DNA of 64,000 nt from Strigamia acuminata (taxonomy: Eukaryota > Arthropoda > Chilopoda > Geophilomorpha > Linotaeniidae). The notes under the pieces were generated by a model that was given only the letters and a program-made list of their open reading frames with translations, was not told where the DNA came from and did no database searches. The translations under genes and the position numbers were made by a program. The first letter of the stretch is position 1. The number at the start of each line of letters is the position of its first letter. The DNA is taken from positions 15,438,001 through 15,502,000 of the forward strand of contig OX442316.1 in NCBI GenBank assembly GCA_949358305.1, written 5' to 3'. Below are positions 1 to 11,780 of the stretch, one piece after another.

Positions 1-115
1 ATTGGTTTAGAAGTTAGCAAGTGAATGACCTTGAAAATGACCTTCAAGGTCAAATTTGATCACATCATTGGATTGCTCTCACCCAACTTCCTATACGATC
101 GCTTCATCAAAGTTG
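1..115 (+). repeat. Dispersed repeat fragment (GTGAATGACCTTGAA family)
   Basis: GAAGTTAGCAAGTGAATGACC and the following AGGTCAAATTT block recur at 17505-17735. That copy ends in TTTTGACTCACCCTGTATAA, a terminus style common in arthropod DNA transposons. Confidence 0.6.
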
Positions 116-179
116 ACGAGATGCAATTTCTCAGGAAATATCTGAGGGGAACAGACTTTTGTTTCATTCTGTATTGTTC

Positions 180-285
180 GTCGTTTTTGAAGTCAGATTG
201 AGACAAGTGGCTTAAAAAGTAGTTTGAAGTTGTTGTTGAAAATGCTGTTTAGTTTAAATGACTTCATGAAAAGATGCCTACTGTT
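180..285 (+). repeat. Dispersed repeat (TTTTTGAAG...GAGACAAGTG family), copy 1
   Basis: GAGACAAGTGGCTTAAAAAG followed by AAAATGCTGTTTAGT and AAATGACTTCATGAAAA. A second copy lies at 4180-4290 and a shorter diverged one near 49558-49630. Confidence 0.6.
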
Positions 286-1058
286 ACCATAGAAGCTGCT
301 TATTGGTTGCTGTTGCTCAGCACCCGTAAACTATGTGTGCAGCTGTTAGATAAGGATGGTTGTTAACAAATAAATTCTGGGTCAAATACAAAGTGAATTT
401 TAGTGGGTTTTCATACTGAATTGAAAAAGTAACTGAAAAGCCGGTTTGGACGTGATTCGACTGTGCGTTGCAAAACTGTTGTGCGAGAAAAATGCAAATG
501 GCTTTCATTGAGTTCTCAGCATGTTTCTAAGAATTTATCTCGCCACGGATCTGCCGTCTATTTGTGAACAGAGAGAGGAAGGATGTGACATTCCATCAAA
601 CAAAGTGGAACTGTAGCACAGATAACAGTTTAAATGGTTTTGTGCACCGCTTCACCTTTCGCATTTAACTACATAGCAAACGTGTGGAGTTCTATTTCAG
701 TTTTCAATTAAATTACTAAGGCTACGAGCTTGGTATTAGATTAATTTCGAATATACAATCCGCTGTAATGCAATTCCAACTTTCTTTCTAGGAAAATTGC
801 ATGTAATTCGGCCTTAATTGAAACCACACATACGCTGCGACAATAGGTTCGCTAGCAATTAAAATATAGTTCACAAATGTTAACTTTTAAGCGCAGGTTA
901 CATCTGATCTAGTCTTTGGGTCAGGGCCCAAGCACTACTTAATGCACCACCTGTAGGCAAAATTCAAATAACGCCTCCCTATTTCTGGAATTGATTTGTA
1001 AGTGTAACAGATTGTATTACATTTCTATTAAGTTTCAAATAAACATATTTACAACATG
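286..1058. other. Gene-free stretch
   Basis: Only short frames below 75 codons, none with recognisable domains. No terminal repeats or tandem structure seen. Confidence 0.6.
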
Positions 1059-1060
1059 TA

Positions 1061-1505
1061 CCATATTTACATGTACTCAGTTATCTGGATAAGTGAAAAT
1101 ATGAATTTTGCTTTTCTGGAAAACTCATCATGTAAACGCAACAGTTTTCCAGAAAAGACACTTATTCGGAAAACTAAATTCCAGTTGTACGAGGTAGATT
1201 TTGGGCGTTTTGCGCATTGGAAACGGCATGTAAACACCCGTGCATGCAAAAATTAAAAACTTTGAAAACTTTGAAAACTATGTGAAATGAGCTAAAAACA
1301 CGATTTTCGGGGTCAGAATTTGATTTGTTTAGGAGCTGAAATATATCAACAACCATGTTTTGTTGTTCCAGATAATCAAAATGCATTATGGGTAATTCAC
1401 ATGTGGCGTCTTGTTTACTAGAAAACTAGGGACACGTAAACGCACACGGTTATCCGGATAAATAAAATCCAGATTTTAACTTTTCTGGAAAACATGTAAA
1501 CATGG
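1061..1505. mobile_element. TA-flanked MITE with CCATRTTTACATG ends
   Basis: Left end CCATATTTACATG (1061) and right end CATGTAAACATGG (to 1505) are inverted and flanked by TA (1059-1060, 1506-1507). Subterminal TTATCTGGATAAG and TTATCCGGATAAA are self-complementary. A related truncated copy lies at 16931-17030. No coding capacity. Confidence 0.75.
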
Positions 1506-2216
1506 TAAATGAAATAGAGCATTGTTTGATGCTCCTTAATATATTAACGTTTCCCTCATCCACTTGCAGTTTTTTATTTCTAACCCGAGAACCCCTGGCC
1601 TTTGTGAGCCTTCTTGGGCTGGGGCCCTGGGTCTGGTCAAGTGGTGCTTACTTGCTTAGTTACGACCCTGGTTCAGGTCAAACAATCCAGTGTTTGGCCT
1701 TTTTAATTGCACTTTGGACGTAAGCAGGGCGTAATTGGTGAAGTCCTACAATGAAACAGCAGAACTTGGGAAAGTGAAATGAAAAAAAAATGGATTTTTA
1801 TTTTGGTTCACGTCTATTAAATTTTTATTGAGGTTTCCTTTTCGGGTTTTTATTTTGCTCGCACAATACACGAATCGTCTGGTTGGGTGTTGGGTGCTTC
1901 ACACTGATGTCGAAAAAAGAGGGAGTACTTGATTAGAATTAGATATCGAGTGAATTGGATTTCTGTTGAAAAGACTGCTTTTGTCGTGGCGGTGCAGTAA
2001 GCTGATATACCGGTGTCGCAAGTCCACCAGCCGTTTATACATTGGACTTCATTGTGGGGTTGTCATGGTAAAAATGTCAATAAATGTTAGACAGCATTAA
2101 GTCTTTTCCTAATACGTTTAATTAAATTCTATTGACAGTGCAGTTTAAATTGATGAAAATTTGAAGGGAAGCAATTTTCATTGGCTGTTCTACCCATGTG
2201 ATTAAAAAATACAGTA

Positions 2217-2663
2217 GCTGCATTCAAAAACTCTAAATCGTATGCAAAACTCGTTGTAAAAACTGGCGTTGTTAGAAACAGCAAGGTCGCAACGAGTTCC
2301 AGAGGAATGGCGCGGTGCAGTACAGAGAAGCCAACCTGCAGGAGGGGCTTTTGAGCGATATTAAATGACGGGTGACCGGAAGTGCTGTAAAAGTGTCACA
2401 AATTATCTTGTTTCACCCTTTGTTCCCCTGAATTTGTATTTGCGACCTCCAGAAATTACAATAAACTTGTTCTCAACCTAAAAAAGAAATGTTTTATTTC
2501 GCTCATCTAGAAATCAGTAAAAATCAGTAATTACAGTTAGTTTTCATTCGAAATTTATTTAAATCGACTTTGCGAATCTTCAAACTCGTTTCGTGTTTGA
2601 ACGTGACGACACGTACAAACACGAAACGACTTTTGCATACGTTTTAGAGTTTTTGAATGCAGC
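2217..2663. mobile_element. TA-flanked MITE with GCTGCATTCAAAAACTC ends
   Basis: GCTGCATTCAAAAACTCTAA at 2217 mirrors TTAGAGTTTTTGAATGCAGC ending at 2663, followed further in by a shared CGTATGCAAAA block. TA dinucleotides flank both ends. About 40-bp TIRs, no coding frame. Confidence 0.8.
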
Positions 2664-2665
2664 TA

Positions 2666-4179
2666 GTGGAATTATATTGCAATGCATTTCAGCGTTGGGT
2701 TTTAAAGACATTTTTTTTTTAAAATTGTATTTATGAAAAGCAATTATTTAATGTACAAATTAATATACCGTTTTGAGGTGGGATTTCGGCCAAGGCATTT
2801 GTGAAGAAACAAAAGCCGAACACGAGCCGGAGGAGAGAAAAAAGAAAAGCATCAGGATCGGCCATTTTGGTGAATACTCATTTGAGTTGGTACAAAAAGA
2901 GTTGTAGCTTGCTGTTGTTGTCGACTGCAAGCTGTTGGTGATTACAGCACTTTGTACGGCTCGCTCGCTCGCTTTCCTACACGGATGTAACAAGATTTCT
3001 TGGGTTTACTGTTTAGGCATCATCATCATCATCATTTATCACCTGAATAACATATTTAGCCTGTCTACTTGATCTATTTGTATCTATCTATCCATACGTT
3101 TGTCATTTTATCATATGATTTAACCTTGTTGCAACTACCTGCCAACGTGTGCACATGTATGCGGGAATAAAGTATGAACGCGAGGTGTAAACCCAAAACG
3201 TGGGCGACCATCTGTGTTAAAGGGACCACCTTTTGAACTCCATCATTGTAGGAAGAAAAATCAGCACAATGTCGTCTTTAAGTCGAGCGAAAGGTGTCAG
3301 GTGTATTGATCTGTATACCCAGTTGGTGGTCTTAGAAATTGTGGGGAAATGGGCAAGAATCTGTGAAAACACATTTCTACACGTTTTTCCTTCTCCCACA
3401 ACTCACTATTTTCGACCTCTTGAGAATTTCATTCTCACACTCTATTTCGAGTGCCAATTCCGTTGGATAGACTTTTTTTTCTCTTTTTTTTTGCACTTTG
3501 ACTTCAATTATTATTATTATTATTGTTATTATTATTATTATTTTGTTTGTAGTTAAAAAACTTTGAAGGATTATTTATTTTATTTTATTTTTATTATTAT
3601 TTTAGTATTGGATTTTCTATGGCAAGTGGAAGTCGAATAAAGATTACTGAAGGTATACAATTCACTCGATGGTGCCACCAGATGGAGTTGTTTTACAGGG
3701 AACTGATCAACTTTCTTCTGAAGACAAGGTAAACGTTTTAAAATATCATTTCTTTGTGGAATAATTTTGTTTACCACGCAAAACACTAGACGTATTCATT
3801 AAGTCGTGTTTAACCCTCTCCACCTTAAAAGTGTTTTTATTTTATTTTTCTCGAAAACTATCAACATTTTCTTTCTGAAATTTCATGTATTTTCATTTAA
3901 CATCATAACAAACAATTAAAAAAATAATAGATTTAAAAATCTCAAATAAAATTTTTTTACAAAATATTACTTTGTTTATTTACTACTTTTGAATACAATG
4001 CCAATTATTTTTGTCACACTCTTTCGACAAATATCAACTTGCTTAAATTTCTTCATGAACATGAAATACTCAGAGAATAAAATCATTTTCACTCATTTTT
4101 GGAAAAAAAATTTGGTTTGGGGTAAAAAATAACCCGGTAGGGTGAGTAAGGGATTTTTTAAGGTTGGTGCGACTGAAAC
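2666..4179. other. Gene-free stretch with microsatellites
   Basis: Holds (ATC)n at about 3017-3035, a pyrimidine run with (ATT)n at 3507-3545, and long T runs. The frame at 3233-3556 ends in a poly-Tyr tail made by the (ATT)n run and is not credible. Confidence 0.6.
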
Positions 4180-4290
4180 GTATAAACCGGCCACCATTTT
4201 TGAAGCTAGATCGAGACAAGTGTTCTAAAAAAAAGTTTAAATATGTTGTTTAAAATGCTGTGTAGTCTAAATGACTTTATGAAAAAGTAG
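4180..4290 (+). repeat. Dispersed repeat (TTTTTGAAG...GAGACAAGTG family), copy 2
   Basis: Shares the ordered blocks GAGACAAGTG, AAAATGCTGTGTAGTC and AAATGACTTTATGAAAA with 180-285. Unknown origin. Confidence 0.6.
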
Positions 4291-4837
4291 GGTTAGTGTT
4301 ATTCAGGGATGGATTGGTCTTATATTGGGTTACTTTCCTTCTGTTTTTTTTGGTGGTCTTTTGTTTTTGTTGCGTGGTCTGTGCATGCGCACTTCTTTCG
4401 TCTTTGGAGTTCCATCTAGAGCTCTGCTAAGCCTGGCTTTGATGCTTTCTGTTAAGATCATTTCGAATTGAAGTTACTCTATAGGAATTCCTTTTTTTTC
4501 TTTTTTTTCCTTCAAGTTTTGGCTTTATCTTGTCATTTAGCTCAGTGACAGTGATTCACTGATCACAGCTACCGTGCAAAAATATACCTTTTTACTCTTA
4601 TCCTTAATTAGTTTGGAAAATAAAAAGTTTAACCGTGTGAGCGTGAATGGTAATCGAAATTAATTAAGCAGAGCTGTCAAGTTGCATGTTTTGCATTAGA
4701 AAAAAAAATATTGTATTTCAAGCAAATTGGGAAAAAGGGAAATGTGAAGTGTTTGAAATGTTTTTTCTTTGTATAAACTCAAGAGTCAAGATGTCAAGTC
4801 AAATGTATTTGCAAATAAATGGTTGTATAATGTATAG

Positions 4838-5040
4838 GGTGGGCCAAAGTCACGAACTGGTTTGAAGTTTTAACGATTTTTTTTTGTTTTTAATTCTTTT
4901 TTTTATTTTGGAAAAATTCACAACCGAGCAGCGAACACAAATTGTAAAATTTTACTATCAAAGATAAAATTTACGTTAACAAGCGTCAGTGATCACAGAT
5001 GATCGGCAACGATCAAAAGGCAATTGGAGTAGTAAGATTA
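4838..5040 (+). pseudogene. Mariner-type transposase N-terminal fragment
   Basis: Positions 4914-4967 translate as KFTTEQRTQIVKFYYQR followed by a stop. This resembles the helix-turn-helix start of arthropod mariner-like transposases (DUF4817 type, EQR.xIVxxYY). It follows a GTATAGGGTGGGCCAAAG end-like sequence at 4836-4853. The rest of the transposase is absent. Confidence 0.5.
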
Positions 5041-5595
5041 CGTACTGGAAATGTCATTTAATCGAACATTACAATTTTAAAATAGTTATTCGCATTTGAA
5101 GTGTTAAAGAAGTGACTTACCACGTGTTGTATGTCGCCGTCTTTTTAGTTCAGTTCAGTTTTTAGTGTGTTCAATCGAGAATTTACTTCTGTAAGTGATT
5201 TAAGGAGAAATGGTGTCGTCTTTTGTGGATTGAGTGTGATTGTTTATTGGCGCAGTCATGTTAATAATGATTGGACCAAAAAGTGTATGTAAATGAAACG
5301 ACGTCATGTTTTCGTTTTCAACACAGGCGACAGATGGGAAACAGGATTTTTTATAGTTATATTCACATTCAGAACCATATGCACATAAATAAAAGAGTTG
5401 TTCGGTTTCATTCTATTTCAGTTTAACAAGCAAAATAAAATATTTTAATAAAGTATTTTGGGCGATACCGCGTTCATCGTTCTGCACAAATAGCGTCTCG
5501 TTTTCCTCCATTGGTACCACCACATGACCGATTTAATTTACACTTGGTACAGTACCCACTTACCCAGCAGTTCATCTCCACTTCTCGATGGTAAG

Positions 5596-5711
5596 TTCGT
5601 ATTTTGCCACTAGGTGAAACACCAGACATCAACAAGTGATAATACTTGTATAGCCTTGTCTGTATTATCACCTGTTGATGTCTGGTGTTTCACCTAGTGG
5701 CAAAATACGAA
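5596..5711. repeat. Hairpin with 50-bp arms
   Basis: Arms 5596-5645 and 5662-5711 are inverted copies (CACTAGGTGAAACACCAGAC and its mirror) around a 16-bp loop. The right arm is the start of the dispersed repeat that continues to 5772. Confidence 0.85.
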
Positions 5712-5772
5712 ATTAGTCACAATTTCAATTGCCAGCATAGAGTGAGGGTCCAGTTTTTTTGAACACGACTGT
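5662..5772 (+). repeat. Dispersed repeat family, copy 1
   Basis: Contains TGATGTCTGGTGTTTCACC, a GCATAGAGTGAGGGTCCAG block and GAACACGACTGTAC. Copies in the same order are at 37045-37130 and 58663-58779. Probably fragments of one transposon; no ends or ORF identified. Confidence 0.75.
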
Positions 5773-8398
5773 ACTCGTATTTTGCGTTCAGAGCGATTAA
5801 ATTCAAAATTCCGCCACCCGTTGCTACAGCCTACACTGCAGTGTGGCCTACACCTGGACCTGCTGTCCCCAGTTGTAGTGGCCCCTGTTTGAACCATTCA
5901 TTACGTGATTCAAACGAGTGTAAAACTCGTTAGAATGCGAGCAAATCACTTGTTTTGCACGTTGAGGGAGCTATTGGCACCGTGTTGCAGCCTCATTCGG
6001 GGCTTTTAGGTCGACAGCCATTAGGTCGACACTTGAGCGACTCATTAGGCCGACACGTGTTACTAATGGTCCAGCGGATAAACAAATTGAATGGGCCGTT
6101 GGGTTGACAGTTGTTGCCATCCATTAGGGTCGATACACTCAATGGGGTTTTTGGGACAATGGAGGGAACGATCAATGTTGGTGACAATTGTTTTGTTTTA
6201 ATTGAGAAAGCTACGATTTCTGTCCAGAAAAATTTAGAGGGGGGCATATTAGTTACTTAGTCGCAACTTAGAACTACATCCCGACAGGAGAGGCGCTAGG
6301 AGTTGTTGTCGTTTGTTGGTGCGTTTGCTATCAGTGTTGGTCTGTGGTGAGAGAAGTAAGAAATGTGTCTGCGTACATTGGGTTATGTTGTTGATACATT
6401 GTTGATTCCCGGGGGTGTCTAAGCGCCATCTCGTGATGGGAAATGTTTCCCATCGTGGCATTGTGAGGTTTGCTTGTGAGCTGGTGGTTAGGTTAAAGTT
6501 TGCCAATAATTGGAGTTGGCACCAGTCACTGTTTCTGGTGCTGGCGCTGGTTTACATTTTCGCCAAAAAGGACTGTCCTCTTAAGGTGGAAATGTAAGGG
6601 AGCGGGTGAAATTTAAAAGCTTGATTTTACTTGAAAAAAATGCTAAAAACTCGCCCGCTTGGGCAAACACAAGCTTGCGTTTTTATTCAAAGCTTTATTT
6701 TGAAGCGAGCTTGTAATCATCCGCACCGATCAAACTGAGTTTGATTTACCAGCTTCAAGGTTGCTGATGTTTTGGTCATGTGACTTTGACAGCCAATCAG
6801 AATTGTGAGGAAATGTTTGGAGGAGTTTTTGGCGGGAATTTCTGGCTAGCTACCTAGCTAGCTTGAGTTTGCCAGTTAAGCCAGTAAGCCAAAAGCTGGT
6901 CAAGTGAGCTTGTAAATGACTCCCTCTTTAAATTTGTACTAGCAAGCTTTGGAATTTTAGGACGTAGTTCTGCGTCAAAACTTAAAGGTCAATTTTGACT
7001 CGCAAAAGTATTTTTATAGTTTTTCTTTAATATAGAGTCAAAAAATGCAGTACAAAAAAATCCATTTCTTGTACTGACGAACTAAACCGCTTGAAAAACA
7101 CGGGCTTTAAACAATAAGTTGACAGATCAGCGAGAGGAGTTAAGCTATTCCAATGAACATGTCGTCTTTTTGCCTAATGCAGCAAATTAAACTGTCATTC
7201 AAACTGCCAACCGGCTGATTGGCCCTTCAGCTACAGGCTAAGATGGATATTACATCATCTTTGGGCCAAAAGGCAAGTGGCAAGTGTTGTTTGATTGGAT
7301 TTAACCACTGATTTCTAACCTCAGAATAAGCTCCATCAAGTCAAGTGTTGCGTGAGAATTTGATTGTAAGAAGACTCATCACAAAGTTTGAGGCTGACGT
7401 CTTTGTTGTTCTTTTCAGGACTTTAATAAGGACTTAAGGAGCAAAAGATTATTGACACTTTATAATACTTTTTGTCTGTAAAGGTTGTTTGGTACTCTGA
7501 ACTGTTTGATCTCTTATGTGCAATAGAGATTTGATTGGAGCCGAGTATTGATCTTTTTGGGTTTGGTCTTTGGTCCACATTTTATATTGTTTGCTTTTTT
7601 TTTTGGACATCCAGAAATAAAATCTGCTCAGGAAATGAAAAGAGAATCAATAAACGTGTTATTATACATCTTTGAAGTTTTCGATGTGCTTCTGTTTAGT
7701 ATAAGTTTGTTTGTTGTTCCAAGGCCAACAGTTGGCTTCGGGGAATGAGAAAATTTGCGTGGGAATTTTTTATTTTTTGTTTTTCTCTTCTTTTTATATT
7801 TATATGTAATAAATAAATAAATAAATAAAAGTAAAAATTTTGTTTGAGGAGGTGATGGTATTTCAAAACACGTTTTCATGATTGGGAGAAATTGGGGGTA
7901 TGGGGGAGGGGGGGGGGGGGTAGGGTGAAACTTTTTCTGACAAGTGAAGATAGAAAGAAAGAAATGTTGTGTTGGGAATTCCCTGCTGAGATGTTGTCAA
8001 TTGTTTTCTTCATTTTGGTTGGTGGAGGAGGTGTAGGTGGGAAGTCAGATAAGTAAGTTTATTGAAGAAAAAGTTTGTGGTTTTGAGATAGTTGAATGGG
8101 AATTAAACAGAAGGTTTTTATTTATTTATTTATTTATTTATTTATTATTTTTATTTATTTTTATTGTTTTTGGATTTTTTTGTTTTGTTGTTTTATTTTG
8201 AAGTTGCTGGAAATGTTGCTTGAAAATGGAGATTATTCTTAAATATATCATGTCTTTTAATATGCAAGGTGCATGCAAGCATAAGGACTGAATGCTTTAT
8301 TTTAATTCGAAGAAAGGTTCAGCCGGGGGAGTTTGACAATCGGAGATTCAAGTGAGAAAAGTTTGGAATGTTTTTTGGGAAATTTCTAAAAAAAATTT
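5773..8398. other. Gene-free stretch with low-complexity tracts
   Basis: Includes several TTAGGTCGACAC-like phrases (6005-6055), (AAAT)n at 7808-7830, a G run at 7905-7921 and (TTTA)n at 8116-8165. No supported gene. Confidence 0.55.
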
Positions 8399-8762
8399 AG
8401 TGATGGGAAAAATAATTATTTTTGATCCTTTGCGATACCGATGTCTTAAGCGCGCGCTTCTTGTGATCCACCACTGGTCACTGCACTCGTTTTGCTGTAT
8501 TAGTTTAGGAAATGTGCTTACGCAATCGAAGAGAAAAATTGAAAATGATGATGTAACTAAATCGAACCAACAAAGGAAATTTTTGAAAAACAACTTTTAT
8601 TAGCACAGTCGTATATGATAGTACGTAAGTACCAGATGTTTAACTACTTCCTTATAGTCCGATTTCAATTTTGAAAGAGAACAATAATAATAACTTACAC
8701 AGAACGAAAAAATAAACTATTTAATTTTAATTTTAATTTTTATAAACTGATCAACTGAAAGT
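8399..8762. repeat. Direct duplication, copy 1
   Basis: Long near-identical blocks shared with 9781-10157, including CACTGCACTCGTTTTGCTG and GAAAATGATGATGTAACTAA. Differences are scattered substitutions and small indels. No coding frame is maintained. Confidence 0.85.
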
Positions 8763-8872
8763 GGTTCCACTAGAATTCTGGGACCTTTGTGTCAAAATTC
8801 AATTGGTTTTGTAATGTGAATACATTATAAAACCACTTGAATTTTGCCAACAGTAAAACGCTACATCAATAA

Positions 8873-8929
8873 GCGCGAATGAATAAGAGCGAATAAAAAA
8901 GAGCGAATGAATAAGAGCGAATGAATGAG
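8873..8929. repeat. 14-bp tandem repeat GCGAATGAATAAGA
   Basis: Four imperfect copies in a row, with no associated gene. Confidence 0.8.
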
Positions 8930-9780
8930 CTTATTAATTCCGCGCCAGGTATAGCGATCCAAATAAAACACCAAAATAAAAGAAAATAAAGTAATAAAAA
9001 ATAAAAATTTTGGTCAAAATAAAGCAACAACAAACAAAATCCCACCAAAATTTGATCAAAAATGATCAAATTCAATAAGATAGCCCGACAACAGCCATCA
9101 GCGACTTCTGGCGGCAAGTCTAAAAAATATAATATGTCATTTCCGGTAGCAGTGTGTAATAGAAGGCTAAAAGTCTAATAAAACCAGTTTTTTTTTATTA
9201 AACCCGAGGTCGGAAAAATACGAAAATACCTTAGGAAGCTATCAAAGGTGTGCTGAGTTCATTGCAGTTGCCCGTTTGGCTCTAGCTGCTTTGGTTTTTG
9301 AGGAATTGATGCGGACAGATGGACAGACGGACAGAGCCGTTTCATTAGACTTTCTAAACATATAGTTTAGAAGTCTAAAACCGCGCAGTGTCGAAACTCC
9401 TACCTCATTTATAGTACACAATTTAAATCTGTTAGTAAATACTAAGTCGCGCAAATTGAGCAATTACTGTCAGCCTGCAAACAAAAATATTGTTTGCATT
9501 TTGCTATGTGCGGATTAATAAATGTGATTTTGGGGCTCATAGATAAATTTCTGGTCTGAAGGGGCTTTTCTTGAGGCCTTTTTCAGGGCCTCCCTAGAAA
9601 AAAAAAATCGAAAAACACATTACATTTTTTTTGTTTTTAAATTTGGGACCTCTGAACATTGGAGCTCCTGGGTCTACTAAAAAAATCGGGGTGGGCGCCA
9701 TAAAAGTGTTTGCACAAAGGCATCTTACATGTCAGCAGCGGTCCTGGCCCAAACCGTCTAAAAAATTTTACATTTTTTGT

Positions 9781-10157
9781 TAGTGATAGGGAAAATAATT
9801 TTTTTTGAGGCTCGAAGTCTTAAGCGTGAGCTTCTTGTGCGTGTGCGGTGATCCACCACTGATCACTGCACTCGTTTTGCTGTATTAGTTTAGAAAATGT
9901 GCTTACCCAATCGAAGAGAAAAATTGAAAATGATGATGTAACTAAATCGAACCAACAAAGGTAATTTTTGAAAAACAACTTTTATTACTGTACTTTAGTA
10001 CGTACGTACCCGATGTTTAACTACTTCCTTATAGTCCCATTTCAATTTTGAAAGAGAACAATAATAACTTCCAGTTATGGCATTTCTCAGAACGAAAAAA
10101 TAAACTATTTAATTTTAATTTTAATTTTTTTGTTAATTGATTAGCTGAAAATGGTTT
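9781..10157. repeat. Direct duplication, copy 2, upstream of the secreted-protein gene
   Basis: Same orientation as copy 1 and about 1.4 kb downstream; it ends about 180 bp before the TATA box at 10338. It may be a duplicated flank or a transposon pair; no terminal repeats are visible. Confidence 0.85.
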
Positions 10158-10337
10158 GACTGGGGCCTTTGGCGAGTGCCCCGTGTGCCCATATTACAAT
10201 GCACCATTGCAAGTAAAGAAGCCATTAAATAAACTTGCTTAGGGCCATAACAATTTTGACAAAAGATGTGGTTTTATTGTCAGGATGTGTGCAACCTACG
10301 TCCTGAAACGTGGACATTTTTGATTGAATTTTGTGCG

Positions 10338-10370
10338 TATAAATAAGCGTTTGAGTTTATCAAATTCAGT
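10338..10370 (+). promoter_or_regulatory. Core promoter of the secreted-protein gene: TATA box and TCAGT initiator
   Basis: TATAAATA at 10338-10345 and TCAGT at 10366-10370, giving a predicted +1 A at 10368, 30 bp after the TATA start. This is the canonical arthropod arrangement and supports transcription on the plus strand. Confidence 0.75.
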
Positions 10371-10514
10371 GCAAAAGCCGACTACTGACACTACTGCGAA
10401 TACCAGCAAATTGTAAGTATGACAAATATGCCTGACTAGAACATAATGAACCAGCAAGCCATTTCGTTTTTAACCACAAACTTTCAATGACTCGAATTGC
10501 CTTTAGATTTCACG
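10368..10514 (+). other. 5' UTR with an intron
   Basis: Predicted leader exon 10368-10412 ends at a GTAAGT donor; the intron 10413-10506 ends in GCCTTTAG; the remaining leader ATTTCACG joins the start codon at 10515. This sets the choice of start, since the upstream in-frame ATG is intronic. Confidence 0.65.
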
Positions 10515-11743
10515 ATGAAGATGTTTTCGGTTGTTATTCTATTTGTCGTTAGTATCTCTCCAGCGATGTTCGAGCCGCTAGCCCTCGGTCCAATTTTGCC
10601 GATTGTCGGCGGTGTTGTTGACTCCTTAGTAACAACGCTGTTATCACCCGTAGTTGGATCGGGCAGTAAGACACTTTCTTCCGATCAAAATAGAACAAAT
10701 CTTGCAAATCTTTCTTTTAAATGCAGACACAGGTTGCAAACCCAACCCAAACTGTACTGAATATGTTCAAACCGGCCTAGCAGATGTCGTGGAAATACTG
10801 CCAGATCTGGGGTAAGTAAAAAAAAATAAACCCTCTGTACACGTGTACGGTGTGTCCTGGCAGTATCTTGATGCCAAATTGAACAAGAATAAACTTGATA
10901 ATCGCCGTGTTAAATGTAGGCGCAGAATGTGATGCACGGTTTGAGTTTGGCATCAAGATACAGGGCGCGAACTGGAGGTTAGGGCTTCATTTGGTGCGAA
11001 CAAGGTGTAATAATAAATCCGGTTCTACATTCAGTTTTGCTCTAAATGATACTGGCTTGACGGGAGTTTTCGACCATAACATAACGTTGACACCCACTTT
11101 TAACATGAGTGCAACTACAGGTGTCTGTTCCAAGAAAATAAACGCCACGACCAGAAGAGATTCTTGGCAGATAGAATTCGACAACTTTAAAATTAAAGCG
11201 AATATAGATTTGGCAACCATAACATCGTTGAATCCTACAAAGTAAGTACCGTAAATCACTAAATTTGGTTTAAAAAAATACACATTTCTTTCTGGCTGTA
11301 ACAGAACGTTGGATCCAGTCATCGATGTAGTTCAGTGTGTGGACGGTGTGCCACGCATTGGGGACGTACTCGCGACGGTTCTTTCCCCAGATCTGTTGCT
11401 GTCCATTTCCGGATGCGTAAATAAGTTTTCAATTAATATCAATGCCGACTTAGCTGGATCTTTCAGCGTGGTCGTATTCGGTGTGCGAGCTAACTTGGAC
11501 TACACCGCTCACAATGGTGCTGAATGGATAGTGAATTCTGCTGATTTTAATCTGGATAAGCTTAAAGCATCAAATTATACATGCGATGGAAGTTCTTTGT
11601 TTAAAGATGTCTGCCAATGCCTTTTTGAAACTGAGACATTTGTAAGGGCAATTATTATTCAAGACGGCTTACAGTTCAAGTGCACATTCCAGCAGATACT
11701 TGATCTTGCTGCTGTTGGAATTGTGAAATGTCCATACTTTTGA
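10515..11743 (+). CDS. Spliced gene for a small secreted protein of unknown function
   Basis: Four coding exons inferred from splice sites and reading frame: 10515-10665, 10727-10811, about 10920-11241, 11305-11743 (stop TGA). Introns are 61-108 bp with GTAAG(A/T) donors and AG acceptors. Exon 1 encodes MKMFSVVILFVVSISPAMF, a clear signal peptide; the mature part has scattered cysteines and several N-x-S/T sequons, so it is probably secreted and disulfide-bonded, roughly 330 residues. The ATG at 10515 is preferred because the in-frame ATG at 10497 lies inside the 5' UTR intron. The exon 3/4 junction keeps frame (aa|a codon). The exon 2/3 junction does not: exon 2 leaves two bases while exon 3, if it starts after TGTAG at 10919, needs one. 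A one-base error in the GGGG run at 10809-10812, an exon 3 start at 10888, or pseudogenisation would each explain this. I do not recognise the family. Confidence 0.75.
10857..10971. mobile_element. Miniature inverted-repeat element spanning intron 2 and the start of coding exon 3
   Basis: GTATCTTGATGCCAAA in the intron (from 10863) is mirrored by TTTGGCATCAAGATAC at about 10947-10962 in exon 3. The right half, from GCGCAGAATGTGATGC onward, closely matches the TIR of the elements at 23311-23637 and 51756-51808. The host gene's acceptor TGTAG|G and the first codons of exon 3 therefore lie inside transposon-derived sequence, if the gene model is right. Confidence 0.65.
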
Positions 11744-11780
11744 TGAAATTTAATTGATGTAATGAAAATTATCCCGTGGC

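Noticed and set aside
3233-3556. 107-codon frame ending in a poly-Tyr tail
   Set aside because: The tail is an (ATT)n microsatellite and the rest has no domain.
6005-6055. TTAGG-type telomere-like repeats
   Set aside because: Only a few TTAGGTCGACAC phrases, not tandem TTAGG.
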